The notes: generated from the letters alone by a model not told the origin. Shown: positions 34,213-45,594, counted from the first letter of the stretch. The stretch is DNA of 64,000 nt from Trichoplusia ni (GCF_003590095.1 NW_020800402.1:62001-126000), one strand, 5' to 3'. A program made the numbers and translations.

Positions 34213-34756
34213 CAAACACATTGCAATGGTAAGACCCCAATAGACGCTGTTATAGGATAGGCTTATAACTAAATTAAAGTTAATATTTAAGGGTTTAGAA
34301 ATTAACTTTTGCTTGTGACTTTGTTTAAATTAGCAACAGACAGACAGACAGATTTTTGTCTAAATTGAAAAACTGCTGTATTTGTCGTCAAAACGACATA
34401 CATACAAGCAATAGTTTTTTGAAAAACCTCAAATATCAACTTTTCAATTTGGTTAACGAGAATTCATTCAGAATAAAACATGATTTTAATAATTTTAGAT
34501 TATTATCACACTTAGTAGTTTCGTTTATGAAAACAGCCTTATATGCTTGTAATGATCCTAGCTGTTTATTTCAATTTAAATTCGAGACATAGTTATTTAA
34601 ACCACAGGTTGCTTTACAAACCAAGCTTCAGGGGTCACTGACCGAGAGTTTAAAATTGTTCATTGTATGTGACGTGACGGGTGATTATATTTGGATATTA
34701 TTCGTAAAAAAATCTCGGTACCAAATAAATAATAAATTATGATTATTTTACTTATA

Positions 34757-34825
34757 TTATAAATTCCAACGCATAGCACTTGGCTTCTCTCTCTTGACCG
34801 GAGTTTCGTTTTGTAAAACGATTAC
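34757..34825 (-). CDS. Weak candidate terminal exon of a minus-strand gene
   Basis: On the minus strand the acceptor TTTATTTCAG at 34835-34826 is followed by 22 codons (VIVLQNETPVKREKPSAMRW, N, L) and TAA. The composition looks protein-like, but no upstream exon was found. It could be a chance frame, a 3' UTR exon of UGDH, or the end of an unknown gene. Confidence 0.2.
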   Translation of the reverse strand, partial: VIVLQNETPVKREKPSAMRWNL

Positions 34826-34894
34826 CTGAAATAAAGAGAAAATACGTTATACAGTTATACTTAATATCACTACAAAATAAACAATATACATAAT

Positions 34895-34980
34895 TTACAG
34901 AGCGTCAGAAAAGACATCTTCATCCCTGTCAAAGTCAGGAAACGTGCCCAGAAGGCTGGCCGCATTGCCACGTTGTATGG
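34895..34980 (-). pseudogene. Possible LINE reverse-transcriptase C-terminal tail
   Basis: The minus-strand frame IQRGNAASLLGTFPDFDRDE, then DVFSDAL and stop, resembles the C-terminal tail of insect non-LTR retroelement polyproteins as I remember them. The match is short and uncertain; no catalytic domain is present. Confidence 0.25.
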
Positions 34981-35019
34981 CTTCAAATTACAATTTTCGT
35001 ATTCTTCTAAGCATTTTTC

Positions 35020-35190
35020 TACACAACAATTATAAATTCAGTAAGGGACGATATACTCAAGGTCAATACAATTAACTTCCAATCATAGCATTGGCAAAAT
35101 GCTTAAGATAATAGTAATAATTTACAATTTAATCCAATTGCCATTCATTCATCGGCCATTGTAAAATAGCAGAATCGGGGCCCAGAGAGA
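35020..35190. mobile_element. Family L repeat
   Basis: CAATTGCCATTCATTCATCG and TAAAATAGCAGAATCGGGGC match the 6.5 and 58.4 kb copies. Confidence 0.55.
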
Positions 35191-35201
35191 AAGACACGTC
35201 A

Positions 35202-35535
35202 TCTATGATCTATCTTTTCCCATCTATGTTGGGGTCGGCTACCAGTCTAACCATTTCAGCTAAGTACCAGTGTTGTACAAGGAGCGACTGCCTATCTGAC
35301 CTCCTCAAACCAGTTACCTGGGTAACACGATACCCCTTGGTTAGACTGGTTGTCAGATATTAAAGCTTCTGACTACCTGTAACGACTGTCAAACTAGTAT
35401 GAATAACAGCCGGGACCCACAATTGAACGTGCCTTGCGAAACACGGAGGAACTCGTTACGACAAAGATGGTCACCCATCTACGGACCGACCGCGTCAAGC
35501 ATAGCTTAACCTGTGATCGATTCACTTAAGCGGTT
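35202..35535 (-). mobile_element. Family F repeat
   Basis: CTTTTCCCATCTATGTTGGG at the left, AACACGGAGGAACTCGTTAC and CAAGCATAGCTTAACCTGTG to the right; near full length in reverse orientation. Confidence 0.65.
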
Positions 35536-35539
35536 ATTT

Positions 35540-36020
35540 ATTTTGTATAGTCAAACTTATAACATTCGTTTAGACATTACTTAATACAACATTTGCCCGA
35601 TTTCCGAGGGTTTTTAATTTCGTTATAATCTATTAATCTTCTAATGTTAATTCTAATTCGGCGTATTAGTATTAATAAACTTATCTTATCAACCGAAACT
35701 TATCTTGAAAACCGCTTTAATATCTAATACGTTAGATTCTATAATTATTAAATCGTTTCTTAGAAATTGACGGATTTTACGCGACTGTAAAATATGAGGG
35801 TCATGTTTTTAAGGGGACGTGTATTGTGTCGCTTTGAACTATTAATATACTTCATTTGTTTAGATACACAATTAGGTTTGGATAGGCAAACAATCTTAGT
35901 GTATCTTTTTGTTTGAAAACTCAGCTTAATAATAAAACGCGACTAAAAACCAATGTAAGACAATAATAAAGATTACTCAATAAAATATACAACTGAAATA
36001 TATCAGTCGTTTATTTATTT
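35540..36020. other. AT-rich intergenic, no feature
   Basis: Nothing supported. Confidence 0.45.
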
Positions 36021-36024
36021 AATA

Positions 36025-36210
36025 CTAGCTGTTGCACGCGCGCCCGCCCGTTACCAGTCGAAAATTATCCCACGGGAACAGTAAATCGGGATAAAAAAAA
36101 CATATAATAATATATCATATGATATGTCATGTCATTATATCATATCATAAGTGTTAAGCTTGCTTATAAACTATCTGTGTATCCATGTTTTTGTGTGAAA
36201 GACGATCAAA
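36025..36210 (-). mobile_element. Helitron-like repeat, family E, diverged
   Basis: CTAGCTGTTGCACGCGCGCC at the left matches the 3' end of other copies read on the minus strand. The right boundary is not clear. Confidence 0.45.
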
Positions 36211-36509
36211 CATACACACTTTTGCGTTTTTCGGTTAGTATTTGTGTAAAGAAATACACCATGATTTGGATTCTCTACAGCTCGTTCACTTTTCTTTAAG
36301 TATTTATGCATATTTCAAATAAAAATCAAATTGAATAAAGAAGTCCCGTGCCAACTTGTTTGGTGTAATCTCAGAAACTACTAAACCGATTATGAAATTT
36401 ATTTTACCAATAGGTAGTTACGTTATTTGTGTACGTCATAAGCTATATATTAATACTAAAAAATTAACCACCTTTGAAGTGGAGATGAGTCATCAAGTAG
36501 TTTACTAAA

Positions 36510-36535
36510 CACACACTCACACACACACACACAAA
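36510..36535. repeat. (CA)n microsatellite
   Basis: ACACACACTCACACACACAC run with one interruption. Confidence 0.85.
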
Positions 36536-36774
36536 ACCCTGACACATAACACACGATTTTTACATCCACGTAAAATCCCAAAAAACCGCATCATCACATT
36601 TAAAATCTATCTCATGCAGCGCAAGAGAGAGATGAAGCTACGTGGGAGAGAGACAGCAACATAAATATTACAATACATAGTTTTATCATGAACGGATGTT
36701 GCAAAACAGAAACATGATAGCTTAGCTAAACGCGGTCATGAAAATATATTCAATAGACTAGATGTTATAATGAA

Positions 36775-37145
36775 CTAGCTGTTGCCCGCAGACCCGCCCG
36801 CTAAAAATCCATACATAATGATCCCACGGGAACAGCAAAGACACGATACCCCTTGGTTAGACTAGTTGTCAGACATTAAAACTTCTGACTTGAAGTATGA
36901 AAAACAGCCGGTACCCATTATTGAATGTGCCTTCCGAAACACGGAGGAACTCGTTATAACAAAGATGGTCACCCATCTACAGAACAACCGCATCAAGCAT
37001 AGCTTAGCCACGGAAATGAAAAATAGATGTCCGATTCTCAGACCTACCTAATATGGCCACAAAATTTCATGAGAATCAGTCTAGTCGTATAGGAGTTCAA
37101 TTACGTATTTAGGCACGAGAATTTTATAAAACGACATTAACACAG
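36775..37145. mobile_element. Nested composite: Helitron-like piece with family F inserted
   Basis: CTAGCTGTTGCCCGCAGACC starts an E-type end at 36777. GATACCCCTTGGTTAGACTA onward is a family F segment, then the sequence returns to TTCTCAGACCTACCTAATAT, typical of a different dispersed repeat. Confidence 0.45.
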
Positions 37146-37334
37146 ACAAAACCGCAGGAAATAGCTAGTTATAAATAAAAGCGGAACTTTTAGTTAGTCG
37201 TGAAGGCACGACCGATGCACCAAGGTTGATCGTGATTACACAATAAACTTTTATCAATTATTATGAATGGCGAGGGACCCTGAAATGACGTGGCCACGGG
37301 TTCCGTGCTTAATGACTTCTTAAACTAAAACTAA

Positions 37335-37608
37335 TCTATACTAATAGATAAAGCTGAAGAGTTTGTTTGTTTGTACGCGCTAATCTCAGGAACTACTGGT
37401 TCAAATTGAAAAAATATTTTTGTGTTGAATAGACCATTTATCAAGGAAGGCTATAGGCTATATAACACCACGCTGCAACTAAAAGGAGCGAAGATACTAT
37501 GGAAAATGTGGCAAAAACGGGGAAAAATATTTATCTTCGAGGGCTTCAGTTCAAAAATTATAACTTATATCTTCTAACCACGCGGACGAAGTCGCGGGCA
37601 ACAGCTAG
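37335..37608 (+). mobile_element. Helitron-like repeat, family C
   Basis: Starts TCTATACTAATAGATAAAGC, contains TGTTGAATAGACCATTTATC, ends GACGAAGTCGCGGGCAACAG then CTAG, flanked by A and T. Confidence 0.7.
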
Positions 37609-37771
37609 TAACAGATACAGCGGCCTTCAACCCATTTTTCCAGTCGAAATGTAGGCTATGTTCTTTTTCAAACTCTGAGCTATCTGTGTATGAAATTTCA
37701 TAATAATCTCTTCAGTAGTTTTAGCGTGAAAGCGAGACAGACTGATACTCTGCATTTATAATTATAAAGTA

Positions 37772-37975
37772 CTAGCTTTTCGCCCGCGGCTTCGCCCGCG
37801 TCGAGGTCAGTTATATCGCGTTTCCAAGAAAACTCTTCAAAAGTCCGGGATAGAAACTATCCTATGTTCTTTCTTAAGGTAAACTCTATCTCTGTACCAA
37901 ATTTCTTTAAAATCTGTTCAGTGGTTTAGACGTGAAAGTGTAACAGACAGACAGACTTTCGCATTTATAATATGC
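37772..37975 (-). mobile_element. Helitron-like repeat, family D, 5'-damaged
   Basis: CTAGCTTTTCGCCCGCGGCT at the left is the inverse of the 3' end; the usual TATTAGTAGGGA end is replaced by TATGCGAAAGGG. Confidence 0.65.
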
Positions 37976-38422
37976 GAAAGGGAAATAGGGGGGGAATAGG
38001 GATGAACATAAGTATGTATTGAAATGGCCAGTGAGCTAGTGTGGTGATCAATGAACCAAGTTTCTTGTTATAAAGCGACCACAGAAATACATCACTAACA
38101 AAATTGCAAACTCAGATACAGCATATGACAGACGGACAGACAACAAGGTCAAAATAACCTAAAAAAAATTCGCCGGCGAAATTTTTAGCTAGTTAAAAAT
38201 GATCTCTGCTTACCCACTTGGTAACTAGCGATATACAATGACTGATACTCTGAACCATTGTTTGGCATGAGGAGATGTAACAAAAATATTTATATTAACT
38301 AAAGAGATCGACAGACTAACAGCACTGCAGTTATTTTAAAACTCTAACATTGAAATATTTCTAGGAAACATATACAGACTGAAACTTCAAAGATTAACTC
38401 GATTTCGAACATGTTGTAATTA

Positions 38423-38641
38423 CTAGCTTTTCGCCCGCAGCTTCGCCCGCGTCGAGGTCGGTTATATCGCGTTTCCAAGAGAACTCTTCAAAAGTCCGGG
38501 ATAAAAACTATCCTATGTTCTTTCTCAAGGTCAACTCCATCTCTGTACCAAATTTCATTAAAATCAGTTCAGTGGTTTAGGCGTGAAAGCGTAACAGACA
38601 GACAGACAGAGTTACTTTCGCATTTATAATATTAGTAGGGA
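38423..38641 (-). mobile_element. Helitron-like repeat, family D
   Basis: Complete copy: inverse of TCCCTACTAATATTATAAAT at the right and of GGCGAAAAGCTAG at the left. Confidence 0.7.
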
Positions 38642-38795
38642 TTTCTTCTGCAAGTAGGATATAATATATTATATCATCACATTAACATGCCTTTTTTGAG
38701 AACGCTGGAGTCAACATTTCCTATCTGACTACCCTGAGAAGAAATGTCGAAACAAACTCAGGGGTCACAGTCTCTTTTGAAGTCCAGACAATTTA
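38642..38795 (+). repeat. Dispersed repeat, family K
   Basis: CTTTTTTGAGAACGCTGGAG and ACTCAGGGGTCACAGTCTCT match 16786 and 43500 copies; it directly abuts the Helitron-like copy. Confidence 0.6.
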
Positions 38796-38797
38796 AA

Positions 38798-39060
38798 TCT
38801 ATGCTAATATTATTAGGCTGAAGAGTTTGTTTGATCGCGCTTATCTCAGGAACTACTGGTTCGAGTTGAAAAATCCTTTTGTGTTGAATAGACCATTTAT
38901 TAAGGAAGGCTATAGGCTATATAACATTACGCTGCGACTAATAGGAGCGAAGATGGAATCTAAAATAAAATTATTCATTATTGAGGGCTTCCGTTGCGTG
39001 CGCTGCGAAAACGGTTCAAGATCTTCTAATCACGTGGACGAAATCGCGGGCGACAGCTAG
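38798..39060 (+). mobile_element. Helitron-like repeat, family C
   Basis: Starts TCTATGCTAATATTATTAGG and ends CGAAATCGCGGGCGACAGCTAG minus its last shared bases; central phrase GAATAGACCATTTATTAAGG. Confidence 0.65.
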
Positions 39061-39214
39061 TTTAAATATAAATGTATAAACGAAATGCACAGTATTTTTT
39101 TGTATCTTGTTTTTACAATATAACGCAACGGCTTACGACTTTAAGGGCAGGCTTTGCAAAAAATGTGGGCACCCCACTTCTTTTCCTTCACAACTTCCAC
39201 ACTGTGAAATTTAA

Positions 39215-39345
39215 TCCTTGTGTCTCGGAGGGTTTTACATACATTCAAATAACATGCACAAAGACACCTAGACTTGTCCTGTCGGCGATCGAAACTGCGA
39301 CTCGTCGCGTAGACTGGGTTTTGGCGTGGTGACCTCGACCAGACG
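39215..39345 (-). mobile_element. SINE family 3, diverged
   Basis: AACATGCACAAAGACACCTA and GTCGGCGATCGAAACTGCGA correspond to the reverse of the family body and B-box. Confidence 0.5.
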
Positions 39346-39459
39346 GCAATCCGTGCATTAAAAATTCAGTCATCGTTTCAAGTAATATTGTAATGGTTTA
39401 ACTATAAATAGATTTGGTATGAAAGCAAATTAGTATGCTTCTAACATTGCATAGGTATC

Positions 39460-39645
39460 ATCATCATCGGCCTAGCCTTTTCCCAACTATGTTGGGGTCG
39501 GCTTCCAGTATAACCGGATTCAGCTAAGTACCAGTGTTTTACGAGGAGCGACTGCCTATCTGACCTCCTCAACCCAGTTACCTGGGCGACACGATACCAC
39601 TTGGTTAGACTGGCTGTCAGACTTTTCAAGCTTCTGACATAGGTA
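39460..39645 (-). mobile_element. Family F repeat, partial
   Basis: ATCATCATCGGCCTAGCCTT is the inverse of the GAT-type tail, followed by CCCAACTATGTTGGGGTCGG. Confidence 0.65.
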
Positions 39646-39767
39646 TAGATGTTGTAAGTCACCACACCAAACGCATTGGGCGATCTGTCGCGGGTTAGTA
39701 TCTCGCGTAAGAAATACATTTGTCTGGTAAAGAAAGCTGGACTGTTTTACCGACGGATAAGATTGAC

Positions 39768-39990
39768 GCGCCTGTTGGTCTAGTGGTTAGTGACCCTGAC
39801 TGTTACACCGGAGGTCGTGGGTTCGATTCCCACCTAGAACAATTGTTTATGTAATGAGCACAATCATTTGTTTTGTCTGGGTGTAATTTATATATATTAT
39901 GTATGTATTTAGAAATATATAAGTATGTTTATCAGTTGCCTAGTGCTCATAATTCTCTTTGCTTAGTTTGAGCCTAGATGGGTGAAAATT
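39768..39990 (+). mobile_element. tRNA-derived SINE, family 2
   Basis: CCTGTTGGTCTAGTGGTTAG is an A-box-like head and GTGGGTTCGATTCCCACC a B-box; the body has GTCTGGGTGTAATTTATA. Copies at 41.2, 52.0, 53.3 and 58.1 kb. Confidence 0.8.
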
Positions 39991-40001
39991 GTAAAATATT
40001 A

Positions 40002-40210
40002 TCCTACTAATTTTATAAACGTGAAAGTTCGTATGTTTGTATGTATGGATGTTTGTTCCTCTTTCACGCAAAAACCACTGAACGGATTTTGTCGAAACTT
40101 GGTACACAGATAGTTTATAACCAGGATTAACACATAGCATTGATCCCGATGTTTTGTTACTGTGGGATCATTTTCAATTTGAAGCAGGCGGGACCGCGGG
40201 CATCAGCTAG
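40002..40210 (+). mobile_element. Helitron-like repeat, family E
   Basis: Starts TCCTACTAATTTTATAAACG and ends ACCGCGGGCATCAGCTAG, flanked by A and T. Confidence 0.65.
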
Positions 40211-40229
40211 TATTATTATATTTATTTAT

Positions 40230-40560
40230 ATTATACTAGCTGACCCAGCAAACGTTGTTTTGCCTAATAAATAATTTCTAGTTGTATGTATTTTTAATGG
40301 CGCATTATAAAAAAATAAAAACAAAAAATTTCGTCCAAAAAAATATTTTTTTTAGTGTGAGCAACCCTTAAAACTTAGGGTGTTGAAAAACAGATGTTAG
40401 TCGATTCTCAGACCTACTGAATACGCATGTAAAATTTGGTAAAAATCGGTTAGCCGTTTCGGAGGAGTACGGTAATTAACATCGTGACACGGGAATTATA
40501 ATATTAGATCTTATAGCCTGATCTTCGATATCCACGCGAGCAAAGCAGCGGGTTAAGCTA
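40230..40560. repeat. Dispersed repeat, family O
   Basis: ACTAGCTGACCCAGCAAACG at one end and AGCGGGTTAAGCTAG at the other, with AAAAATCGGTTAGCCGTTTC inside. It may be another Helitron-like group. Confidence 0.45.
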
Positions 40561-40836
40561 GTATAATATAGTAACTGTGAATACAGCAAATTACCCGTTA
40601 AATCTTATCATAAACGGTTCCGCTAACTACAAAATTGATTTGTTCCGCATTGGGCTTAAACTTTGATTTTACATAGTTAGAAAGCAAATTGCTTAAATAA
40701 AACTATGAATGTAGAAAAATCTCAAGTATACGTAGTACCCAAAGAATAAAAAGCGCCTGTATTTTGCATAAATAAAAACACCTGTCAATTGCAAGTCGGA
40801 TTAAGACGCGGGTTCCGTCGATTATTATTTAAGATT

Positions 40837-41092
40837 AGCTGTTGCCCGCGGCTTCGTCCCCGTGGGTAGAAGATAGAAGTTATGATTTATACCTGCCCTG
40901 ATTTTTTTAACATTTTCCATTGTGTCTTCGCTCCTATTAGTCGCAGCGTAATGGTTTATAGCCTAAAGCCTTCCTCGTTGAATGGTCTTTTCAACACAAA
41001 AATATTTTTTTTAATTTGGACCAGTAGTTCCTGAGATTAGCGCGTTTAAACAAACAAACAAACTCTTCAGCTTTATATATTAGTATAGATAC
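40837..41092 (-). mobile_element. Helitron-like repeat, family C
   Basis: Inverse of TCTATACTAATATATAAAGC at the right and GCGGGCAACAGCTAA at the left. Confidence 0.65.
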
Positions 41093-41179
41093 ACAAAACA
41101 TACACAATTAAAATCATTTTGGTCACTTATCTTTTAACCAACCGCAACAATATTCCACAACTTTCACACAACGCCATCT

Positions 41180-41385
41180 AGTCTCAATCTAAGCCAAGCT
41201 TGTATTATGAGTACGAGACAACTGATAAACATACTTATATATTTCTAACATACATAATATAGATAAATTTCACCCAGACACAACAAATTATAGTGCTCAT
41301 CACACAAACACTTGTTCTTGGTGGGAATCGAACCAACGACCTTCGTAGAGTCAGGGCCACTTACCACTAGACAAAGACAGACTAC
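41180..41385 (-). mobile_element. SINE family 2
   Basis: GGTGGGAATCGAACCAACGA is the inverse B-box; AGACACAACAAATTATAGTG the inverse body. Confidence 0.65.
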
Positions 41386-41399
41386 ATTTTTATTTGCCG

Positions 41400-41925
41400 T
41401 CGTCTGTGAAATTTCAGCTTTCCGACTAACAACATTCAAGAGATACAGCCAAATAAAAAACGGACAGACATCAGAGGAACCTTAAAAATAAAACCCTAAT
41501 AACATATTTTGCATGGATAAAACAACTTAAACCCATAAAATATGTACCTTTTTGAATAATTTACATCGAAAAAGGTCGATTCAATATTTTTAATAGTTGG
41601 CTATCAAAAATAATGATCTTCAATCGGTATAATAACGCACTTTTGCTTTTTGGCATAAATATCTCCGTCATAAATTTTCTTTGAAGCAAGAAAAGAATCT
41701 CAGATTTTAAAGTAGGTAAGGGTCTTAGTACACAGGGCAGAGATCGCTCGCAGAGATAGCATTTCCTAGGAATTATGAAATTTTATTTTTCCCATATTTG
41801 AAATCTAGGTTGCCTCACGATGTTTTCCTTCACCGTTTTGCCATGAGTATCTTACAAATAATTAATAGATTTAAACATCGAAAAAGCCACGTTTTTAAAT
41901 GTCACTCCATTCAATTTTTATCAAA
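41400..41925. other. Intergenic, no supported feature
   Basis: Includes a TTGCCTCACGATGTTTTCCT phrase near 41811 typical of old LINE tails; no ORF. Confidence 0.4.
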
Positions 41926-41929
41926 ATCG

Positions 41930-42455
41930 GTCCAGCCGTTTTAATTGTTGTAAATAGCATTGTTATCGGGTTTGAAGCTATAACCGCATAAGTGATTCGA
42001 TCACAGGTTAAGCTATGCTTGACGCGGTTGGTCCGTAGATGGGTGACCATCTTTGTCATAACGAGTTCCTCCGTGTTTCGGAAGGCACGTTAAATTGTGG
42101 GTCCCAGCTGTTATTCCTACATCTTTGACAGTCGTTACAGGTAGTCAGAAGCTTGAAAAAGTCTGACGGCCAGTCTAACCAAGGGGTATCGTGTTGCCCA
42201 GGTAACTGGGTTAAGGAGGTCAGATAGGCAGTCGCTCCTTGTAAAACACTGGTACTTAGCTGAAACCGGTTGGACTGGTAGCCGACCCCAACATAGTTGG
42301 AAAAGGCTAGGCCAATGAAAATGATGATCGGGTTTGAAGCTACCCTGAAAATTTCAGCCTGCTAGCTTATTGAAAAGTGCCTCAGAATTGAGTTACAAAA
42401 ATCCAACCGGAACGACAAACAAGAAAAGAGAGTGTATAAAAACATGGGCAAATTA
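41930..42455 (+). mobile_element. Family N repeat split by a family F insertion
   Basis: The N element reads up to ATCGGGTTTGAAGCTA at 41965-41980, is interrupted, and resumes with the same 16 bases at 42327-42342. The insert 41981-42326 is a family F copy ending in a short ATG/GAT tail. Confidence 0.85.
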
Positions 42456-42589
42456 AGAAATAACATAAATCTTTAAAAAAGGCACATAGGTATTAGGTAC
42501 CTACTACCTGCTTTAGACTCGAACCTGCACCTCATGCATACAAAGGCCACCACGACCAACAAAACGTGTAACATACGGAAACCTAAAAA

Positions 42590-42819
42590 TCTATACTAAT
42601 ATATAAAGCTGAAGAGTTTGTTTGTTTGTTTGAACGCGCTAATCTCAGGAACTACTGGTCCAAATTGAAAAATTCTTTTTGTGTTGAATAGACCATTCAT
42701 CGAGGAAGGCTTAAGGTTATAAACCATCACGCTGCGACTAATAGAAGCGAAAATACAAAGGAAAATGAGAAAAAATTGCCCTTCGTCCCCACGGGGACGA
42801 AGTCGCGGGCAACAGCTAG
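42590..42819 (+). mobile_element. Helitron-like repeat, family C
   Basis: Starts TCTATACTAATATATAAAGC, ends GAAGTCGCGGGCAACAGCTAG minus flanks; has GAATAGACCATTCATCGAGG. Confidence 0.7.
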
Positions 42820-42835
42820 TCTTAAATACGAATCC

Positions 42836-42853
42836 CACACACACACACACACT
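42836..42853. repeat. (CA)n microsatellite
   Basis: About nine CA units adjoining the Helitron-like copy. Confidence 0.85.
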
Positions 42854-42859
42854 AACATC

Positions 42860-43490
42860 TTAACACAGGTAAAAAGGTAATTTATTTCTAAACAGTTAAT
42901 TCGTAAAGTCTAGTCTAAGTTTATTAACTTGTTTATGAGCGAGGGACGTGCATTGGAATGCGATGCGCGCACGATCCGCGTTTCGCTATGTGCGAGCCGT
43001 GTGAACACCAAGTTATGTTGCGATGACCTTACCGTGGACGAGACGAGACATGGTCATAGACCGTAGGGAGGAAGAGGGAAATTGGCAAGACGACAATTTT
43101 TGAAAATGTGCTTTTACTAAAAAGTATAATATTTCTGTAAGTTATAAAATAATTATTGAAAAAAATGAAACTTTCATTTATTCGCGCCAAAACGCAGTCA
43201 CCGGCGTTGACATTGCTGTGACGTCAACCCTCAGCAAAATTGTATACAGTTGAAGTCGAAACTCGAAATAAATTCGGTGACAGTGACAGTATTATTTACT
43301 GAGGGCTGACGTAACACACTTTGATTGGCGGTTTTTAAAATGGAGATTTTTTCAACAATACATACACAATATTTTATCATTTAAACCCAATATTATAATG
43401 ATTCCGTCTTACTGTCGTCTTGCCCATTGCTAAATTGCGAAATTGCTAGCAAATATAGCTCGTGGCAAAGCTAAAACTGCATAAGTTAAT
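42860..43490. other. Intergenic, no supported gene
   Basis: Moderately GC-rich stretch 42940-43080 without a convincing ORF. Confidence 0.4.
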
Positions 43491-43499
43491 CGATGAAAT

Positions 43500-43775
43500 G
43501 AAATGTAATCATTTATTCTGTAAGTAGGATATATCATCACTTTTACAAGTCTTATTTTTTGAGAACGCTGGAGTCGACATTTCCTGTCTGACTAACCCGA
43601 GAAGAAATGTCGAAACAAACTCAAGGGGTTACAGTCTCTTTTGAAGTCCAGACAATTTCAGGCGAATAGATATGCCAGGTTAAGCTACGCTTGACAACAT
43701 CGGTCCAGTAGATGAATGACCATCTTTGTCATAACGAGTGCCTCTGAGTTTCGGAAGGCACGTTAAATTGTCAAC
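43500..43775. repeat. Family K repeat followed by a family F fragment
   Basis: GAGAACGCTGGAGTCGACAT (K) is followed near 43690 by GGTCCAGTAGATGAATGACC and TTTCGGAAGGCACGTTAAAT (F). Confidence 0.6.
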
Positions 43776-43947
43776 AACTGTGTATTGAAATTGATTAAAC
43801 TGGCAAGTCAAAGTCACGTCACTTGTTAAAAAGGAATGTTATTCACATACATTATGAAGTTTTTTACAGGTCACGCAAGATTTAATGATTTGTTTTCCAT
43901 CATTAATAATGTGTGTGAGTGATTTCATACATAATTTATCTATTTAA

Positions 43948-44015
43948 TAACAGTTCACTCACGCGTATATATCGCGATCGCCTGACTAGTTTCGGACCCA
44001 ACCGGGTTCGTTAAT
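43948..44015 (+). mobile_element. MITE-A fragment
   Basis: AACAGTTCACTCACGCGTAT then CTGACTAGTTTCGGACCCAA; the right arm is absent. Confidence 0.65.
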
Positions 44016-44339
44016 AATAAAAAAAGATATCCATAGAAGCAAAAAAGAAAAATAACGGAATAAAAAACATGAATTTTGGCAACACTGGATCCATTACTGC
44101 AGTTAACGCACTTCCCCTATTTCTATATTCAATGTCCCACGACTGTTACTTTTGGCATCGCTCCAAGCGACTTGATCAAACGTTACGTCCAACATGTGCA
44201 TTCATAATCAAGCCAATTAGGAAATTGTTAACGGTATTAAATTTTTACATGCGTTTTGAAAGGGTTCCGCACTTTAAGGGCAGTTGTGTTAGCACTCGCA
44301 ATATTTACCGCTGTGCTGGCAAGTATCCTGCGAAAATAA

Positions 44340-44735
44340 TTACTATACGGTCCCATGGGGACATAAAACCGGGATAAAACTATCCTCTGCGTTAATCCTG
44401 GTTATAAACTAACAGTGTAGCTAGTTTCGTCTGAATCCGTTCAGTGGTTTTTGCGTGAATAGGGAACAAACATACAAACTTTCGCGTTTATAATATTAAC
44501 TAGCTGTTGCAAGCGTCGTTAGAGTTATGATTTATACCAGCCCTGTTTTTTCCACATTTTCCATTGTATCTTCGCTCCTATTAGTCGCAGCGTGATGGTT
44601 TATAGCCTAAAACCTTCCTCAATGAATGGTCTATTCAACACAAAAAGAAAATTTCAATTTGAACCAGTACTTCCTGAGAATAGCGCGTTCAAACAAACAA
44701 ACAAACTCTTCAGCTTTATATATTAGTATAGATAT
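44340..44735 (-). mobile_element. Two adjoining Helitron-like repeats (E then C)
   Basis: E-type sequence (GATAAAACTATCCTCTGCGT) ends near 44496 at TTATAATATTAA; a family C copy in the same orientation starts at once with CTAGCTGTTGCAAGCGTCGT and ends near TATTAGTATAGA. Confidence 0.6.
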
Positions 44736-45104
44736 AGATAGGAACTATGATAGTGCTAATTACTATTTGTCTTATTAAAATACGTCTTTTTGAACACAAC
44801 ATCTTTGTAAAAATTCATCTTAACAACACAAATATTTCAACAGCAGATCCTAGACCAAACCATCTTCTCAAGGGCAATAATTATGAATGTAATTAATTTC
44901 ACTTGTATAAGCATGATATTGTAAAATACCTATTTGTTTTGTAACAGGTGTACTTAATTAAATATGAATGTCACGTCAAAGATACGTGTTTTTAAATTAA
45001 TTAATTTCCTTTTAATTAACTGTCAATTGTGAAGATGTAGTATACTGAAACCTGGATAATGACCTTAATTAACTAAGACTGGACTTAATAAATTAAGTCC
45101 AGTT

Positions 45105-45309
45105 ATCCTACTACTGTTATAAAGGCGAAAGTTTGTAAGTATGGATGTATGGATGTTTGTAACTCTTTCACGTAAAAACTACTGAATGGATTTGAATGAA
45201 ACTTTACCACAATATAGCTTATACATCAGAATAACACATAGGCTACAATTTTTGAGGTTTCGAGACGAACCTGAAGTCAACGCGAACGAAGTCGCGGGCA
45301 AAAGGTAGT
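45105..45309 (+). mobile_element. Helitron-like repeat, family E
   Basis: Starts TCCTACTACTGTTATAAAGG and ends CGAAGTCGCGGGCAAAAGGTAG (last CTAG mutated to GTAG). Confidence 0.6.
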
Positions 45310-45411
45310 TTCTTCATAAAATGACTTGACGGGACGGACAGACAGACAGACAATGCGTAATAAGATTTCTTTTTAACCCTCTAGGCACCTGGGTATAGCA
45401 CACTAAAGATG

Positions 45412-45590
45412 ATGTCATGCCTTTTCCCAACTATGTTGGGGTCGGCTGCCAGTCTAAACGACTTCAGCTGAGTACCAGTGTTCCACAAGGAGCGACTGCC
45501 TATCTGACCTCCTCAACCCAGTTACCTGGGCAACACGATACCCCTTAGTTAGACTGGTTGTCAGACTTTCTAGCTTCCAACAATAAGTTA
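45412..45590 (-). mobile_element. Family F repeat, partial
   Basis: CTTTTCCCAACTATGTTGGG then GGAGCGACTGCCTATCTGAC and CAACCCAGTTACCTGGGCAA. Confidence 0.65.
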
Positions 45591-45594
45591 GTTA

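Noticed and set aside
44069..44377. 102-codon plus-strand frame
   Set aside because: No recognisable motif, runs into a Helitron-like repeat, and lacks splice or codon-bias support.
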